A stretch of DNA of 64,000 bases from Clostridia bacterium. GTDB lineage: Bacteria > Bacillota > Peptococcia > DRI-13 > SM3-B62. This document shows, piece after piece, positions 6,683 to 15,693 of the stretch; the first letter of the stretch is position 1; every line of letters begins with the position of its first letter. A model generated the notes under the pieces. The model searched no databases. It saw only the letters and a list, made by a program, of their open reading frames with translations, and was not told where the DNA came from. The DNA is taken from contig JAHDQS010000005.1 of the NCBI GenBank assembly GCA_018433675.1, forward strand, positions 1-64,000, read 5' to 3'. Both the position numbers and the translations under genes were made by a program.

Positions 6683-7942
6683 TTATGGGAAAATGCCTCT
6701 AATCTTTTTCGCTTTGGCTACTCTGCCGAGAGCCACCATGTATGCTGCCATCCTCAGCGAAACATTGTTTTCCTGATGTATTTTCCAGACCTCTTCGAAT
6801 GCTTTATCCATAACACCCTTTAATTTACTATTAATATAATCTTCGTCCCACATAAAGTACTGTTCGTTCTGTACCCATTCAAAATATGAGACAACAACTC
6901 CACCTGCATTTGCCAATATATCCGGAACCATGATTACATTCCTTTTTTCCAGGATTTCATCCGCCTCATTGGTGGTTGGTCCGTTGGCAGCCTCAACAAT
7001 TATTTTAGCGCGTATATCAGAAGCATTTTTCTTAGTTATCTGGTTTTCTAATGCTGCCGGAATCAGTATATCCACATCAAGACAAAGAAGCTCGTTATTT
7101 GTGATTTCCGCTATTCCCTCTTCTTCATAGCCTTTAAGCATTCTATTATTATTCTTGGCATATTCAAGAGCGCTTTTGATGTCAATTCCTTCTTTTTTAT
7201 AGAGAGCACATGAGGCATCACTTATTCCCACAATCTTAAAGCCCTGCTCAGAAAGCAGCATTGCCGCCACACCGCCGACATTACCGAATCCTTGAACGGC
7301 AATGCTCATATTCTTATCAAGCTTTAGCTTGTCAATAACATTGAGTACAGTAATCATTACTCCTCTTCCCGTAGCTTCCGCTCTTCCTAAGGAACCACCT
7401 ATATCCACAGGTTTTCCCGTAACAACACCAGGCACGGCGTAGCCCTTGAGCATACTGAAGGTATCCATCATCCAGGCCATTACCTGTTCGTTTGTGTTAA
7501 CATCAGGTGCTGGAATGTCCTTCTCAGGCCCTATAATCGGCAGTATCATTGCGGTATATCTCCTGGTAAGCTTTCTCAATTCATTCTCGCTCATTTTTTC
7601 TGGCTCACACTTAACACCGCCCTTGGCCCCGCCATAAGGAATATTGACAACGGCACATTTCCAGGTCATCCAAGCGGCAAGGGCTTTTACCTCCTCCAAA
7701 TCAACGCTGGGATGATAGCGAACACCTCCTTTACAGGGTCCCCTGGTGCTGCTGTGATGGATTCTGTATCCTTGGAAAATAACCTTTTTCCCGTTATCCA
7801 TTTCTACAGGCACGGACACGGTCAATTCCCTTTCCGGATACCTCAGTCCGACATAATCGTCATACTCTAATCCTAATTTCTCCGCAGCTTTGTCCAACAT
7901 AGTCAGCATGTTCTCATAAGGGTTACATTTCTCCTTCGACAT
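6683..7942 (-). CDS. Glu/Leu/Phe/Val dehydrogenase (glutamate dehydrogenase type)
   Basis: A 419-residue cytoplasmic enzyme of the hexameric GDH family, which reversibly deaminates glutamate (or a related amino acid) to the 2-oxo acid with NAD(P)+. Substrate and catalytic residues are in place: GPCKGG (Lys71), WMTWK (Lys95), GGAKGG (Lys107) and PAPDVNT (Asp147). The Rossmann motif GFGNVG is at 218-223. The start at 7942 is preferred over 7960 because GGAGGG then lies about 10 bases upstream. It is monocistronic, with its own promoter (8009-8036) and terminator (6623-6663). Length and motifs fit GDH best, but a leucine/valine dehydrogenase role cannot be excluded. Confidence 0.9.
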   Translation of the reverse strand: MSKEKCNPYENMLTMLDKAAEKLGLEYDDYVGLRYPERELTVSVPVEMDNGKKVIFQGYRIHHSSTRGPCKGGVRYHPSVDLEEVKALAAWMTWKCAVVNIPYGGAKGGVKCEPEKMSENELRKLTRRYTAMILPIIGPEKDIPAPDVNTNEQVMAWMMDTFSMLKGYAVPGVVTGKPVDIGGSLGRAEATGRGVMITVLNVIDKLKLDKNMSIAVQGFGNVGGVAAMLLSEQGFKIVGISDASCALYKKEGIDIKSALEYAKNNNRMLKGYEEEGIAEITNNELLCLDVDILIPAALENQITKKNASDIRAKIIVEAANGPTTNEADEILEKRNVIMVPDILANAGGVVVSYFEWVQNEQYFMWDEDYINSKLKGVMDKAFEEVWKIHQENNVSLRMAAYMVALGRVAKAKKIRGIFP

Positions 7943-8008
7943 TGTTGTCATACCCTCCATCTCTATATGTATTTAGTCGTGTATACTGTATTCCGTATGC
8001 ACTACTAA

Positions 8009-8036
8009 ATTATATTCTCATCGAACTAAAACACAA
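8009..8036 (-). promoter_or_regulatory. SigA promoter of the dehydrogenase gene
   Basis: TTGTGT (8031-8036) and TATAAT (8009-8014) on the minus strand, 16 bases apart, about 70 bases upstream of the start codon. Nothing else was recognised in 7943-8194. Confidence 0.6.
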
Positions 8037-8194
8037 TGGATGTTTAGGTACTAATACTCTCAATATCTGCGAAGCAGCTCAATCGCTGTGCATTATTCAA
8101 TTGATACATATAATAGCGTCAAATTACGTGCATTTTCTACCTGCATACTTTAAGAGCATCTTAAGCCATATTCAGGTATTATTCGCATAATATG

Positions 8195-9478
8195 CTATCG
8201 GTTTAAATACTCCCCCGCGATTCTGTAAGCACACACGTCCCCGCACATCGTACAATATTTCTGATCCTCTTTATTCTTGTTATTTCTGATTTCCGCAGCC
8301 TTTTTAGGATCGATTGCCAAGCTGATTTGCTTGTTCCAATCTAAGCTTTTTCTGGCTTGAGACATGGCAAGATCCCATTCCCATGCCGCATTGATCCCGT
8401 TGACCAAATCAGCACTGTGCGCGGCTATTCTTGAGGCGATCACCCCGTCCCTCACATCTTCACTTGTCGGCAGCCCCAAGTGTTCGGCGGGAGTGACATA
8501 ACACAGAAAATCAGCACCGGCGGAAGCTGCGATTGCACCGCCTATCGCTGACGTGATATGGTCATATCCTGGAGCTATATCAGTTACCAGGGGCCCCAAA
8601 ACATAGAAAGGTGCCTTATGACAAATAGTCTTCTCAAGCTGCATATTTGTTTTGATCTGATTTAAAGGCACATGTCCGGGGCCTTCGACCATCACCTGTA
8701 CTCCCGCTTCTCTGGCCCTTTTGACCAATCCTCCCAACACAATCAATTCCTTTATTTGCGGAGAATCTGTTGCATCAGCAATACAGCCCGGACGCAGTCC
8801 GTCTCCGAGGCTTAGTGTCGCATCATACCTGCCGGCAATTTCCAACAACCTGTCAAACTGCTCATACAAAGGATTCTGCTTATTATGATAAAGCATCCAG
8901 CCGGTTATGAAGGAGCCTCCCCTGGAGACGATATCCAACGTTCTGCCGCGTTCCTTGAGTTCCCGGATCACCTCCATCGTAACACCGCAGTGTACAGTGA
9001 TAAAATCGACACCGTCCTTGCAATGCTTTTCAATCCCGTCAAAAATATCATCAGCTGTTATTTGTACCATAACATCCTTCTTCCCCCGATTCTCCACCAA
9101 GACCTGATAAAGAGGAACCGTCCCCACCATCACCGGGCATTCTTCAATGATATTGCGCCTGACCACATCGATGTCCCCGCCGGTACTTAGATCCATCACG
9201 GAATGAGCTCCTGCCTCCACGGCAATCCTCATTTTCTCAAGCTCTTTTTCCTTTTCGGGATAGGCATCAGAAGTTCCTATATTGGCATTGACTTTGGTAG
9301 TCAAGCCCTTGCCTACCGCAATGGGAGTAATCCCTTTATGGTTGACATTACAGGGCAGCACGACCTCACCCAAAGCGATTTTTCCCCTTAATTCCTCGGC
9401 ACTGATCTCTTCCAGCTTGGCCGCTTCTTGCATTTCTTTTGTAACTATTCCTCTTTTGGCAGCATCTAATTGTGTCAT
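8195..9478 (-). CDS. thiC: Phosphomethylpyrimidine synthase ThiC
   Basis: A 427-residue radical SAM enzyme that rearranges aminoimidazole ribotide to HMP-phosphate, the pyrimidine half of thiamine. The C-terminal cluster motif CTMCGDVC (about 409-416) binds the [4Fe-4S] cluster. VNANIGTS near residue 84 and MVEGPGHVP near 273 are family signatures. The protein is the short type lacking the N-terminal extension of the enterobacterial enzyme. It is the last gene of the thiW-thiD-thiM-thiE-thiC operon. The ATG lies 1 base after the thiE stop, with GGAG inside the end of thiE. Control comes from the upstream TPP riboswitch. Confidence 0.96.
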   Translation of the reverse strand: MTQLDAAKRGIVTKEMQEAAKLEEISAEELRGKIALGEVVLPCNVNHKGITPIAVGKGLTTKVNANIGTSDAYPEKEKELEKMRIAVEAGAHSVMDLSTGGDIDVVRRNIIEECPVMVGTVPLYQVLVENRGKKDVMVQITADDIFDGIEKHCKDGVDFITVHCGVTMEVIRELKERGRTLDIVSRGGSFITGWMLYHNKQNPLYEQFDRLLEIAGRYDATLSLGDGLRPGCIADATDSPQIKELIVLGGLVKRAREAGVQVMVEGPGHVPLNQIKTNMQLEKTICHKAPFYVLGPLVTDIAPGYDHITSAIGGAIAASAGADFLCYVTPAEHLGLPTSEDVRDGVIASRIAAHSADLVNGINAAWEWDLAMSQARKSLDWNKQISLAIDPKKAAEIRNNKNKEDQKYCTMCGDVCAYRIAGEYLNR

Positions 9479-9481
9479 TTC

Positions 9482-10120
9482 TCACTTCACGCTCCTTTTG
9501 ATGTTTTTCAATTTTTCGACTGCTTTCTTTATGTCATTGCAGCCTAATATCCCTGAAACGCAGGCAGCTCCGTCCGCCCCGTTTTCAAACACGGCTTTCA
9601 AATTCCCCTCATTTATACCTCCAATTGCTACTACGGGAATATCGATACTATGCTTAATCTTTCGCAAACCCTCCAAGCCAATAAACCTGATATCTTCTTT
9701 GGTACCGGTTGCAAACACCGCACCTGCTCCGACATAGTCGGCGCCTTCCTGCTGTGCCAAAACCGCCTCTTCTACCGTCGCCGCAGAAACCCCTAATATT
9801 TTGTGAAGCCCAAGCAATTTTCTGGCAATCTTCGCCGGCATATCCTCCTGCCCGATATGCAAGCCTACGGCATCAACGGCCAGGGCAATATCCAGCCGGT
9901 CATTGATGATCAAGGGTATCCCCAACTCATCTGTAACTTCCTTTACTTTTTTGGCCACGCAATAGAATTCGCCGGTTAATAGCTCCTTTTCCCGTAACTG
10001 TACGACCGTAACACCGCCCCTCACCGCTTCAACAATGGCTTGTATAAGCTCACGCCCACAAAGTATCTTTCTGTCGGTAATCAGATATATCCCATAATCA
10101 ACATCTTGTTTATTCAACAT
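9482..10120 (-). CDS. thiE: Thiamine phosphate synthase ThiE
   Basis: A 212-residue TIM-barrel enzyme that joins HMP-pyrophosphate and thiazole phosphate into thiamine phosphate. Family motifs: YLITDRK (12-18), VQLREKE (about 40), INDRLDIA (about 73), GLHIGQEDMP (about 86), VAIGGIN (about 170) and a final GADGAACVSGI. Its ATG lies inside the last codons of thiM (11-base overlap), showing translational coupling. It needs the products of ThiD and ThiM, encoded immediately upstream. Confidence 0.96.
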   Translation of the reverse strand: MLNKQDVDYGIYLITDRKILCGRELIQAIVEAVRGGVTVVQLREKELLTGEFYCVAKKVKEVTDELGIPLIINDRLDIALAVDAVGLHIGQEDMPAKIARKLLGLHKILGVSAATVEEAVLAQQEGADYVGAGAVFATGTKEDIRFIGLEGLRKIKHSIDIPVVAIGGINEGNLKAVFENGADGAACVSGILGCNDIKKAVEKLKNIKRSVK

Positions 10121-10937
10121 CTAGCACCGCCTCTTTCTGTAGGTTGTCTGCCGTTAAATTATATAGACTGTCAAACAATCTTGTCTTGAAAGTCCCGATG
10201 CCATCATTTTCCTGTAACAGGCGATATGCCTTCTCACCCGCAATATCCATGAGGAGAATACCCGCTACGGCTGCCAAGAAAGTGTTTTTTGACACACCGC
10301 AGCAAGCACCGATCAGGGACCCCACCATACATCCCGTTCCCGTAACTTCAGAGAGCATCTGATGTCCGTTCTTTATAAGCAAAGCTCTGTCACTATCCGC
10401 AACAATGTCCCTGGCGCCTGTAACCGCAACAATACAGTCTTGCTTAGAAGCCAACTCCCGGGCAATTTTTAATCCACCTGTCATATCCTCACAGGAGTCA
10501 ACGCCCTTGCTTTTGGCATCATATCCAGCCGCCGTCTTTATCTCCGACATGTTGCCTTTAATAACGGATATTTTCACCCTTTCAAGCAGCCTATGAAATG
10601 TACCCAACCGAATCGAAAGTGCTCCTATACCCACAGGATCAAGGACAACGGGTATTCCTAAAACATTAGCCTTTTCCCCCGCCCTGATCATTGCGGCAAT
10701 GGTAGCGGGATACGGCGTTCCCAGGTTTAATACCAGGGCCGAGGATTGACTCACCATTTCCTCGACTTCACTAAGCTCATCGGCCATAACTGGCGAAGCA
10801 CCTATTGCCAATAAAGCATTAGCACAGTCATTTATCGTCACATTGTTCGTGATATTATGAACAAGTGGCCTATTTTCTTTAATATCCTGCAATATTGCGG
10901 CTATCTTCGAAAGATATGCAGTGCTTTTTTTATCCAT
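10110..10937 (-). CDS. thiM: Hydroxyethylthiazole kinase ThiM
   Basis: A 275-residue ribokinase-like salvage enzyme that phosphorylates hydroxyethylthiazole with ATP. Conserved pieces: PLVHNITN near the N-terminus, VLDPVGIGA, IKGNMSEI, and the catalytic VTGTGCMVG (about 208-216) with the Cys of the family. The start is set at 10937 (MDKKST), where GGAAGG lies 8 bases upstream and the ATG overlaps the thiD stop by 8 bases; the frame reaches 10976 without a ribosome site. With the thiazole transporter ThiW in the same operon, the cell appears to import and salvage the thiazole moiety. Confidence 0.95.
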   Translation of the reverse strand: MDKKSTAYLSKIAAILQDIKENRPLVHNITNNVTINDCANALLAIGASPVMADELSEVEEMVSQSSALVLNLGTPYPATIAAMIRAGEKANVLGIPVVLDPVGIGALSIRLGTFHRLLERVKISVIKGNMSEIKTAAGYDAKSKGVDSCEDMTGGLKIARELASKQDCIVAVTGARDIVADSDRALLIKNGHQMLSEVTGTGCMVGSLIGACCGVSKNTFLAAVAGILLMDIAGEKAYRLLQENDGIGTFKTRLFDSLYNLTADNLQKEAVLDVE

Positions 10938-11760
10938 TTTTACTACCTTCCTTTCTTGACCGGCTTTCATCGCCATAAAATTTATACATGTGATTTACCG
11001 GTCCGGCCCCTTTGCCTATTGCAAAAGAATGTTCGATGGCCGCCGATACATACTCCTTAGCGGAAGCAACCGCCTCATATACCGCAAAGCCCTTGGCCAG
11101 ATAAGAGGCTATGGCCGAAGAAAGCGTACAGCCTGTACCGTGTGTGTTTTTCGTCTTAATCTTTCTGTGGTAAAGATAACTAAAATCGTTGCCGTCGAAG
11201 AAAACATCCATTGCCTCATCACCCTGAAGATGCCCTCCCTTGACCAGGACATTGCCGACCCCCATTTTATGAATAATCCCGGTCGCCTTTTTCATGTCTT
11301 CCCCCGTACTGATTTCGATATCTGCCATTGCTTGGGCTTCGAAAATATTCGGCGTCACCACCTTCGCCAAGGGCAGCAAACCCTCGATCAAAGCTTCTTT
11401 GGCCCCCCGTCTGGAAAGCTCATGTCCGCTAGTAGAGAACATGACCGGATCCAAGACCACATTTTCGGCCTCGTATTTAAGCAAACCTTCTCTAATGACC
11501 TCAATCGTGTCCCTCCTTGAAACCATCCCGATCTTCACGGCATCCACAGCTATGTCTTCAAAAACGGCTTCGATTTGCTTTTTGATAAGTTCGGGAGATA
11601 CATCCTCATAGTCTTTTACACCCTGTGTATTCTGCGCCGTTACCGCAGTAATGACACTCATGCCATAAACCCCGAGAGCCTCAAAGGTTTTCAAATCAGC
11701 TTGGACCCCGGCCCCTCCGCAGCTGTCCGAGCCGGCAATAGTTAAAACCTTTCTCACCAT
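10930..11760 (-). CDS. thiD: HMP/HMP-phosphate kinase ThiD
   Basis: A 276-residue ribokinase-fold enzyme that phosphorylates hydroxymethylpyrimidine twice to HMP-PP, the partner of thiazole phosphate in the ThiE reaction. It opens with LTIAGSDSCGGAGVQADLKT, the family signature (6-25). VKIGM (about 96), VLDPVM (about 121) and the ATP-site HGTGCTLSSA (about 210-219) follow. The ATG at 11760 follows GGGGGTGAATTAGGA. It is the second gene of the operon, 7 bases after thiW, and overlaps thiM. Confidence 0.96.
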   Translation of the reverse strand: MVRKVLTIAGSDSCGGAGVQADLKTFEALGVYGMSVITAVTAQNTQGVKDYEDVSPELIKKQIEAVFEDIAVDAVKIGMVSRRDTIEVIREGLLKYEAENVVLDPVMFSTSGHELSRRGAKEALIEGLLPLAKVVTPNIFEAQAMADIEISTGEDMKKATGIIHKMGVGNVLVKGGHLQGDEAMDVFFDGNDFSYLYHRKIKTKNTHGTGCTLSSAIASYLAKGFAVYEAVASAKEYVSAAIEHSFAIGKGAGPVNHMYKFYGDESRSRKEGSKNG

Positions 11761-11767
11761 TCCTAAT

Positions 11768-12259
11768 TCACCCCCTCAAGCTATTACCGAACCTTTGCCC
11801 GGCAAAATATTTTAACAACAAATAGCCGATAGCACTGCCGCCAATTGTACTTGCTAAAAAGGGTACAACGAAAAAGAATATTGCGATTTCTTGCCCGATA
11901 ATGTATTTAGCGATAGGATAAGCAGCTATCCCTCCCAATACCCCTGTTCCGAAAACCTCACCACCTATCGCATATGCTGTTGACCCTTTGACCCTGTATA
12001 GGCATGCGGCCAGCAAAGCACCGAACATACTGCCCGGGAAAGCCAACAGCGAACCTGTTCCGAGAATATTGCGCAATAAGGAAATACAAAATGCATTCAA
12101 CAAAGCGTAAAAAGGCCCTAACAATACAGCTGATAATACATTAATCGCATGCTGCACCGGGTAACATTTGGCCACTCCCACCGGTATGTAGATCAAATGA
12201 CTCGATAACGTACCTATCGCTACCAAAAGCGCCGAAGCGGTAAGTCTTCGTACCTTCAT
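11768..12259 (-). CDS. thiW: Thiazole-specific ECF transporter substrate-binding protein ThiW
   Basis: A 163-residue membrane protein with about five hydrophobic segments, matching ThiW, the substrate-binding (S) component of an energy-coupling-factor transporter for hydroxyethylthiazole. The N-terminal KVRRLTASALLVAIG and the downstream LLGPFYALLNAF and FPGSMFGALLAA segments are typical. The start at 12259 is preceded by GGAGGGATTTTT; the longer frame to 12310 would run into the riboswitch terminator. As first gene after the TPP riboswitch it is switched off by thiamine pyrophosphate. The ATPase and T-components are not in the window. Confidence 0.88.
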   Translation of the reverse strand: MKVRRLTASALLVAIGTLSSHLIYIPVGVAKCYPVQHAINVLSAVLLGPFYALLNAFCISLLRNILGTGSLLAFPGSMFGALLAACLYRVKGSTAYAIGGEVFGTGVLGGIAAYPIAKYIIGQEIAIFFFVVPFLASTIGGSAIGYLLLKYFAGQRFGNSLRG

Positions 12260-12290
12260 AAAAATCCCTCCTTTCCTTGTTTCAGCAACG

Positions 12291-12333
12291 GGAAAAAAGA
12301 AAGAACACAACCACCCATAAGGTCTGTGTTCTT
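12291..12333 (-). terminator. Expression-platform terminator of the TPP riboswitch
   Basis: On the minus strand AAGAACACA and TGTGTTCTT form a 9-bp stem followed by TCTTTTTTCC. It lies between the aptamer and thiW and is the expected attenuator that stops transcription when TPP is bound. Confidence 0.85.
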
Positions 12334-12383
12334 CATGACTCCGATTTAGATATTAACAGAAAACATCAATCAATATCCATTAC

Positions 12384-12476
12384 ACTTCCCTACGCTGGTA
12401 TTAACCAGATCAGGTTTCAAGGGTTAAAGAACTGCGGTTCTTAATCTCAGCCGGCCTTCCCAGCTCCCCCAGCAAT
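12384..12476 (-). ncRNA. TPP riboswitch (THI element)
   Basis: Read on the minus strand, the conserved THI-box pieces occur in order: GGGGGAGCTGGG, GGCTGAGA, an imperfect variable stem, ACCCTTGAAACCTGATCTGG and ATACCAGCGTAGGGA. The aptamer ends about 50 bases before the terminator at 12291-12333. Binding of thiamine pyrophosphate should favour that terminator and shut down thiW-thiD-thiM-thiE-thiC. Confidence 0.97.
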
Positions 12477-12494
12477 ATTCTGTTTTCAAGAATA

Positions 12495-12523
12495 ATCCTA
12501 TCACAATTACGATACTAGCACAA
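12495..12523 (-). promoter_or_regulatory. SigA promoter of the thiamine operon
   Basis: TTGTGC (12518-12523) and TAGGAT (12495-12500) on the minus strand are 17 bases apart. The predicted start is about 10 bases before the riboswitch aptamer. Confidence 0.6.
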
Positions 12524-12546
12524 CCTGGAAATATTTCAAGCCTTGC

Positions 12547-12993
12547 TTAAGCAACAGTTCGGCGGCGTTGGAAATAGATAAATACCGGAAGTGGGATGAC
12601 AATCCAGCCTAAGGCCTTGATAAGGCTGTTTTTAGCCCGATTAATCTGACGGTCTTTTTCGGCAGCCACCATCTCATCATAGTTTGCACGCATTTCTTCT
12701 TCCGACAAGACTTTTCCATCATCCGTTTCTGCAGCGATCTTTCCTGCATCCCTTAGCTGTTTATAATCCTCAAAAGTCTGGTGATATGTTACCGGACTGA
12801 CGATATCGGCAGCAGCCATAAAGACAGCAACGCTTCCCCCAATCGTCATCATCAGTGTCGCAAACAAGACCAGATAAACATAAACATTCTTAATCATTTC
12901 TTCTCCCCCCTCCTCGGGTTCCGCTCTCACCCCGATAATCAACAACATAATCAACGCAATCGCGGCAAGTGAAATTAATATTATTGCGCTCAT
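12547..12993 (-). CDS. Membrane protein of unknown function, 148 residues
   Basis: Three hydrophobic segments are visible: about residues 2-22, 37-62 and 123-142. A polar, helical middle (about 70-120) rich in Glu, Asp and Lys lies between the second and third. The C-terminus is basic (RRRTVA). The start at 12993 has AGGAGGGAATA just upstream. It could belong to the DUF5671-like membrane proteins, but I cannot confirm that. It stands alone, between the thiamine operon promoter and its own putative promoter at 13025-13053. Confidence 0.65.
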   Translation of the reverse strand: MSAIILISLAAIALIMLLIIGVRAEPEEGGEEMIKNVYVYLVLFATLMMTIGGSVAVFMAAADIVSPVTYHQTFEDYKQLRDAGKIAAETDDGKVLSEEEMRANYDEMVAAEKDRQINRAKNSLIKALGWIVIPLPVFIYFQRRRTVA

Positions 12994-13024
12994 TATTCCC
13001 TCCTCTTTAAAAATTTTATTACCC

Positions 13025-13053
13025 ATTATATCTCACTTTATAGTAGACGTCAC
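13025..13053 (-). promoter_or_regulatory. Putative SigA promoter of the 148-residue membrane protein
   Basis: GTGACG (13048-13053), 17 bases, TATAAT (13025-13030) on the minus strand. The -10 is perfect but the -35 weak. Nearby, GGAATATTATTCC (13091-13103) is a 13-base palindrome that may be an operator for either flanking gene. Confidence 0.4.
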
Positions 13054-13254
13054 AGCAGAAAAAAAGTTTCCTCCATTATGATATAACCATGGAATATTAT
13101 TCCTGAATAAACAGATAATATTAGTGAAGCTTAGTTGAAGATATCCTAATGCTTACTTCACCCTCTCCCTATATCTTAGTGACAGTTTGCATCAGGATTT
13201 GTGAAACTTGCTTCAGATGGAGTTTGTTCCAGAACCCAAATACGGAGGTATATC

Positions 13255-14739
13255 ATGACCGACAAAGACACCCTGAAACAAAACGTTCTGTCCCGAAAAC
13301 CCCAATCATATTGGCTTACCTCAACAGAGAAAACAGAGTATCCTGTCTTAAACGACGACATCAAAGCGGATATAGCCATAGTCGGCGGTGGCATGGTCGG
13401 GATTTCCTGTGCCTATCTTTTAAAGGATGAAAACATACGGATTGTCATTTTAGAAGCAGATAGAATTCTTCAAGGCACGACAGGTCATACCACGGCCAAA
13501 GTCACTTCACAACATAACATCATCTACAGTAAAATACAAAGTCAGATGGGTAACGAATTGGCCCGACAATACGCTGAGGCAAACGAGTCTGCAATTAAGT
13601 TAATTAGTTCGATCACCAACGAGTTGGGGATTGAATGTGACCTCGTTCCCCAGTACGCTTATGTCTATACCCAACAGGAGAAACACATCCAAACAATCAG
13701 CGACGAGGTCAGGGCTGCTGCCGCCGCAAGTATCGCAGCCGATTATGTTGAAGAATTGCCCGTAGGACTACCTATTAAAGCAGCCGTTCGCTTTGCCGAC
13801 CAGGCTCAATTTCATCCTCGCAAATATCTGCTAGCTTTGGCCAAAAAAATCACCGACAAAGGTATTAGCATTTTCGAACAAAGCAGGGTTGTAGATATCG
13901 AAGAAGATGGGCCTTATCTTTTGACTACCCAAAACGGAAAGAAGATACAAGCGGACAAAGTCATCATAGCATCCCATTATCCCTTTTATAACAAAGATGG
14001 CCTTTATTTTTCCCGCATATATACAGAGCGTTCTTATGTTGCCGCTGTTAAACCAGCAAATGATTATCCCGGAGGCATGTACATCTCCTATGAGAATCCC
14101 ACTCGTTCCTTGCGCTCCCAAACCATACCTGAAGGTGAACTAATCCTTGTCGGCGGTGAAAACCATAAAACCGGTCAGGCCAAGGATACGCTAAAGAACT
14201 ATGAGGCTTTGATCGATTTTGCCTTTGACAACTTTGAAGTAGAAGACATCCCCTACCACTGGTCAACACAGGATTGCATGACACATGATGGCATACCTTA
14301 TGTCGGGTATTTTGCAGAAACTACGCCCAACCTTTACCTGGCCACAGGTTACGGTAAATGGGGAATGACTAACAGCACAGCTTCGGCCATGATCGTCCGA
14401 GATTTGATCATGCACGGAACAAGCCCGTGGGAAAATGTTTATAGTCCGTCCCGCAAGGCTACTGTCACTTCCGCTAAAAGTTTTGTCGTGCAAAACCTCA
14501 ATGTGGCCGAAAAATTCATCGCAGGCAAGATCTCCCCTCCGGACTCACCATTGAATACAACGTGTACGCATATGGGCTGCGAACTTTGTTGGAATAAGGC
14601 CGAAAGAACTTGGGACTGTCCCTGTCATGGCTCCCGTTTCTCCGAAAAAGGAGATATTATCGAGGGTCCGGCTGTCTCGCCGCTAGAAAAAAACCATGAT
14701 GTCAATACCGTCGAAAAGCTGATAAAAGATGATTTTTAA
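13255..14739 (+). CDS. FAD-dependent oxidoreductase with C-terminal Rieske domain
   Basis: A 494-residue fusion. Residues 30-400 form a DAO-type (D-amino-acid/glycine oxidase) FAD domain with the dinucleotide motif IAIVGGGMVGISCAYLL (about 41-57) and a Glu-containing second strand (VILEAD). Residues 420-494 form a Rieske [2Fe-2S] domain with both ligand pairs, CTHMGC and CPCHGS. The start at 13255 follows GGAGGTATATC. Proteins of this layout (YurR/IreX-like) are annotated as oxidoreductases of unknown substrate; the Rieske cluster probably passes electrons to or from the flavin. The gene is monocistronic and convergent with the nitroreductase-like gene. Confidence 0.85.
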   Translation: MTDKDTLKQNVLSRKPQSYWLTSTEKTEYPVLNDDIKADIAIVGGGMVGISCAYLLKDENIRIVILEADRILQGTTGHTTAKVTSQHNIIYSKIQSQMGNELARQYAEANESAIKLISSITNELGIECDLVPQYAYVYTQQEKHIQTISDEVRAAAAASIAADYVEELPVGLPIKAAVRFADQAQFHPRKYLLALAKKITDKGISIFEQSRVVDIEEDGPYLLTTQNGKKIQADKVIIASHYPFYNKDGLYFSRIYTERSYVAAVKPANDYPGGMYISYENPTRSLRSQTIPEGELILVGGENHKTGQAKDTLKNYEALIDFAFDNFEVEDIPYHWSTQDCMTHDGIPYVGYFAETTPNLYLATGYGKWGMTNSTASAMIVRDLIMHGTSPWENVYSPSRKATVTSAKSFVVQNLNVAEKFIAGKISPPDSPLNTTCTHMGCELCWNKAERTWDCPCHGSRFSEKGDIIEGPAVSPLEKNHDVNTVEKLIKDDF

Positions 14740-14753
14740 GTGCATGTCGCATT

Positions 14754-15596
14754 TTAAATCTCAAATCTCCACACGACACGCCCCTTATCTTGGCTGATAG
14801 AAACCCGGCACATAATATTTTTTAGCAGCAGACCAAGCCAAAAGTGGCAGGCACAAATACCTATATCCACATCAGGATGCTCCCATTTCATATGCTTATA
14901 GCCGACCGGCATAGCAATCGTGATCGTTTGATTATCAGGAGAGACCCCAAAACGCCAAAACTGACTGTTCGCTGCCGAAGGTGCTTTTCTGGCCAAATCA
15001 AGGGCATAATTAAGGTTAGGTGAAAGTTTTTCCGCATCCGTTCCATCTTCGAGCAAAGCGCTGACAGGTTTGCGTTTATGACTGATGAAAGTTTCCTGAA
15101 TTCTGTCTATCAACCGCACCCCGGTATTTCGCCAGTAACCCAGCGGTGTGATGCATATTGCCCGTCTGCCTTCCACTTCATTTTTGCCATAGCCCCATTT
15201 CGGTTGCGTTAATGCCGCGTATTCCCCGAGATGGGGCATGATTTGTTCAAGCTCATCCGTCTTGTAATGTCCGTACCAACACGTGGCGATACCGAGGTTC
15301 GTGGCGTATAAGATCAGAAGTTCTCCGATAAAACCTGCTTTGGAGATAGAGATGATATCCGTACCCGCCAAAAAAGCTGCTCCATCCGGCGGCGACGCAA
15401 ATACCGTAAAGAGCTTCTTATCCGGATTAGCTTTAAAAAAACGTATCTTTACATCATGCGGGAAAGGCACATTCATGCTTTCGGCAAAATCCTGCAGTTG
15501 TTTTAACTTCCCCTCTTCCAAAGCCTGCATTTCGTAGTTGCGCACAGACCTGCGGGCATTTACCGCAGCTTCCCAGTCAATACTTCCGATCATCAT
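14754..15596 (-). CDS. Nitroreductase-family protein, 280 residues
   Basis: Matches the TM-nitroreductase group: an N-terminal ARRSVRNYE (about 14-22) FMN-contact motif, a GELLILYATNLGIATCWYG core (about 106-124), and a second half with KAPSAANSQFWRF. The FMN fold appears complete, but the family rarely has proven substrates. Two adjacent Met codons follow GGAGGAAAT; either may start the protein. It lies 97 bases downstream of the MTA deaminase gene and may be the last gene of that transcript. Enzyme substrate is unknown. Confidence 0.8.
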   Translation of the reverse strand: MMIGSIDWEAAVNARRSVRNYEMQALEEGKLKQLQDFAESMNVPFPHDVKIRFFKANPDKKLFTVFASPPDGAAFLAGTDIISISKAGFIGELLILYATNLGIATCWYGHYKTDELEQIMPHLGEYAALTQPKWGYGKNEVEGRRAICITPLGYWRNTGVRLIDRIQETFISHKRKPVSALLEDGTDAEKLSPNLNYALDLARKAPSAANSQFWRFGVSPDNQTITIAMPVGYKHMKWEHPDVDIGICACHFWLGLLLKNIMCRVSISQDKGRVVWRFEI

Positions 15597-15693
15597 ATTT
15601 CCTCCTTATTGTGACCGCATCTACCTTTTCCTGTTCAGCTATGGCCGCAAAGAAGGTATGCTGTTTTCTATTTGTCATCCTTTACTATACCTG

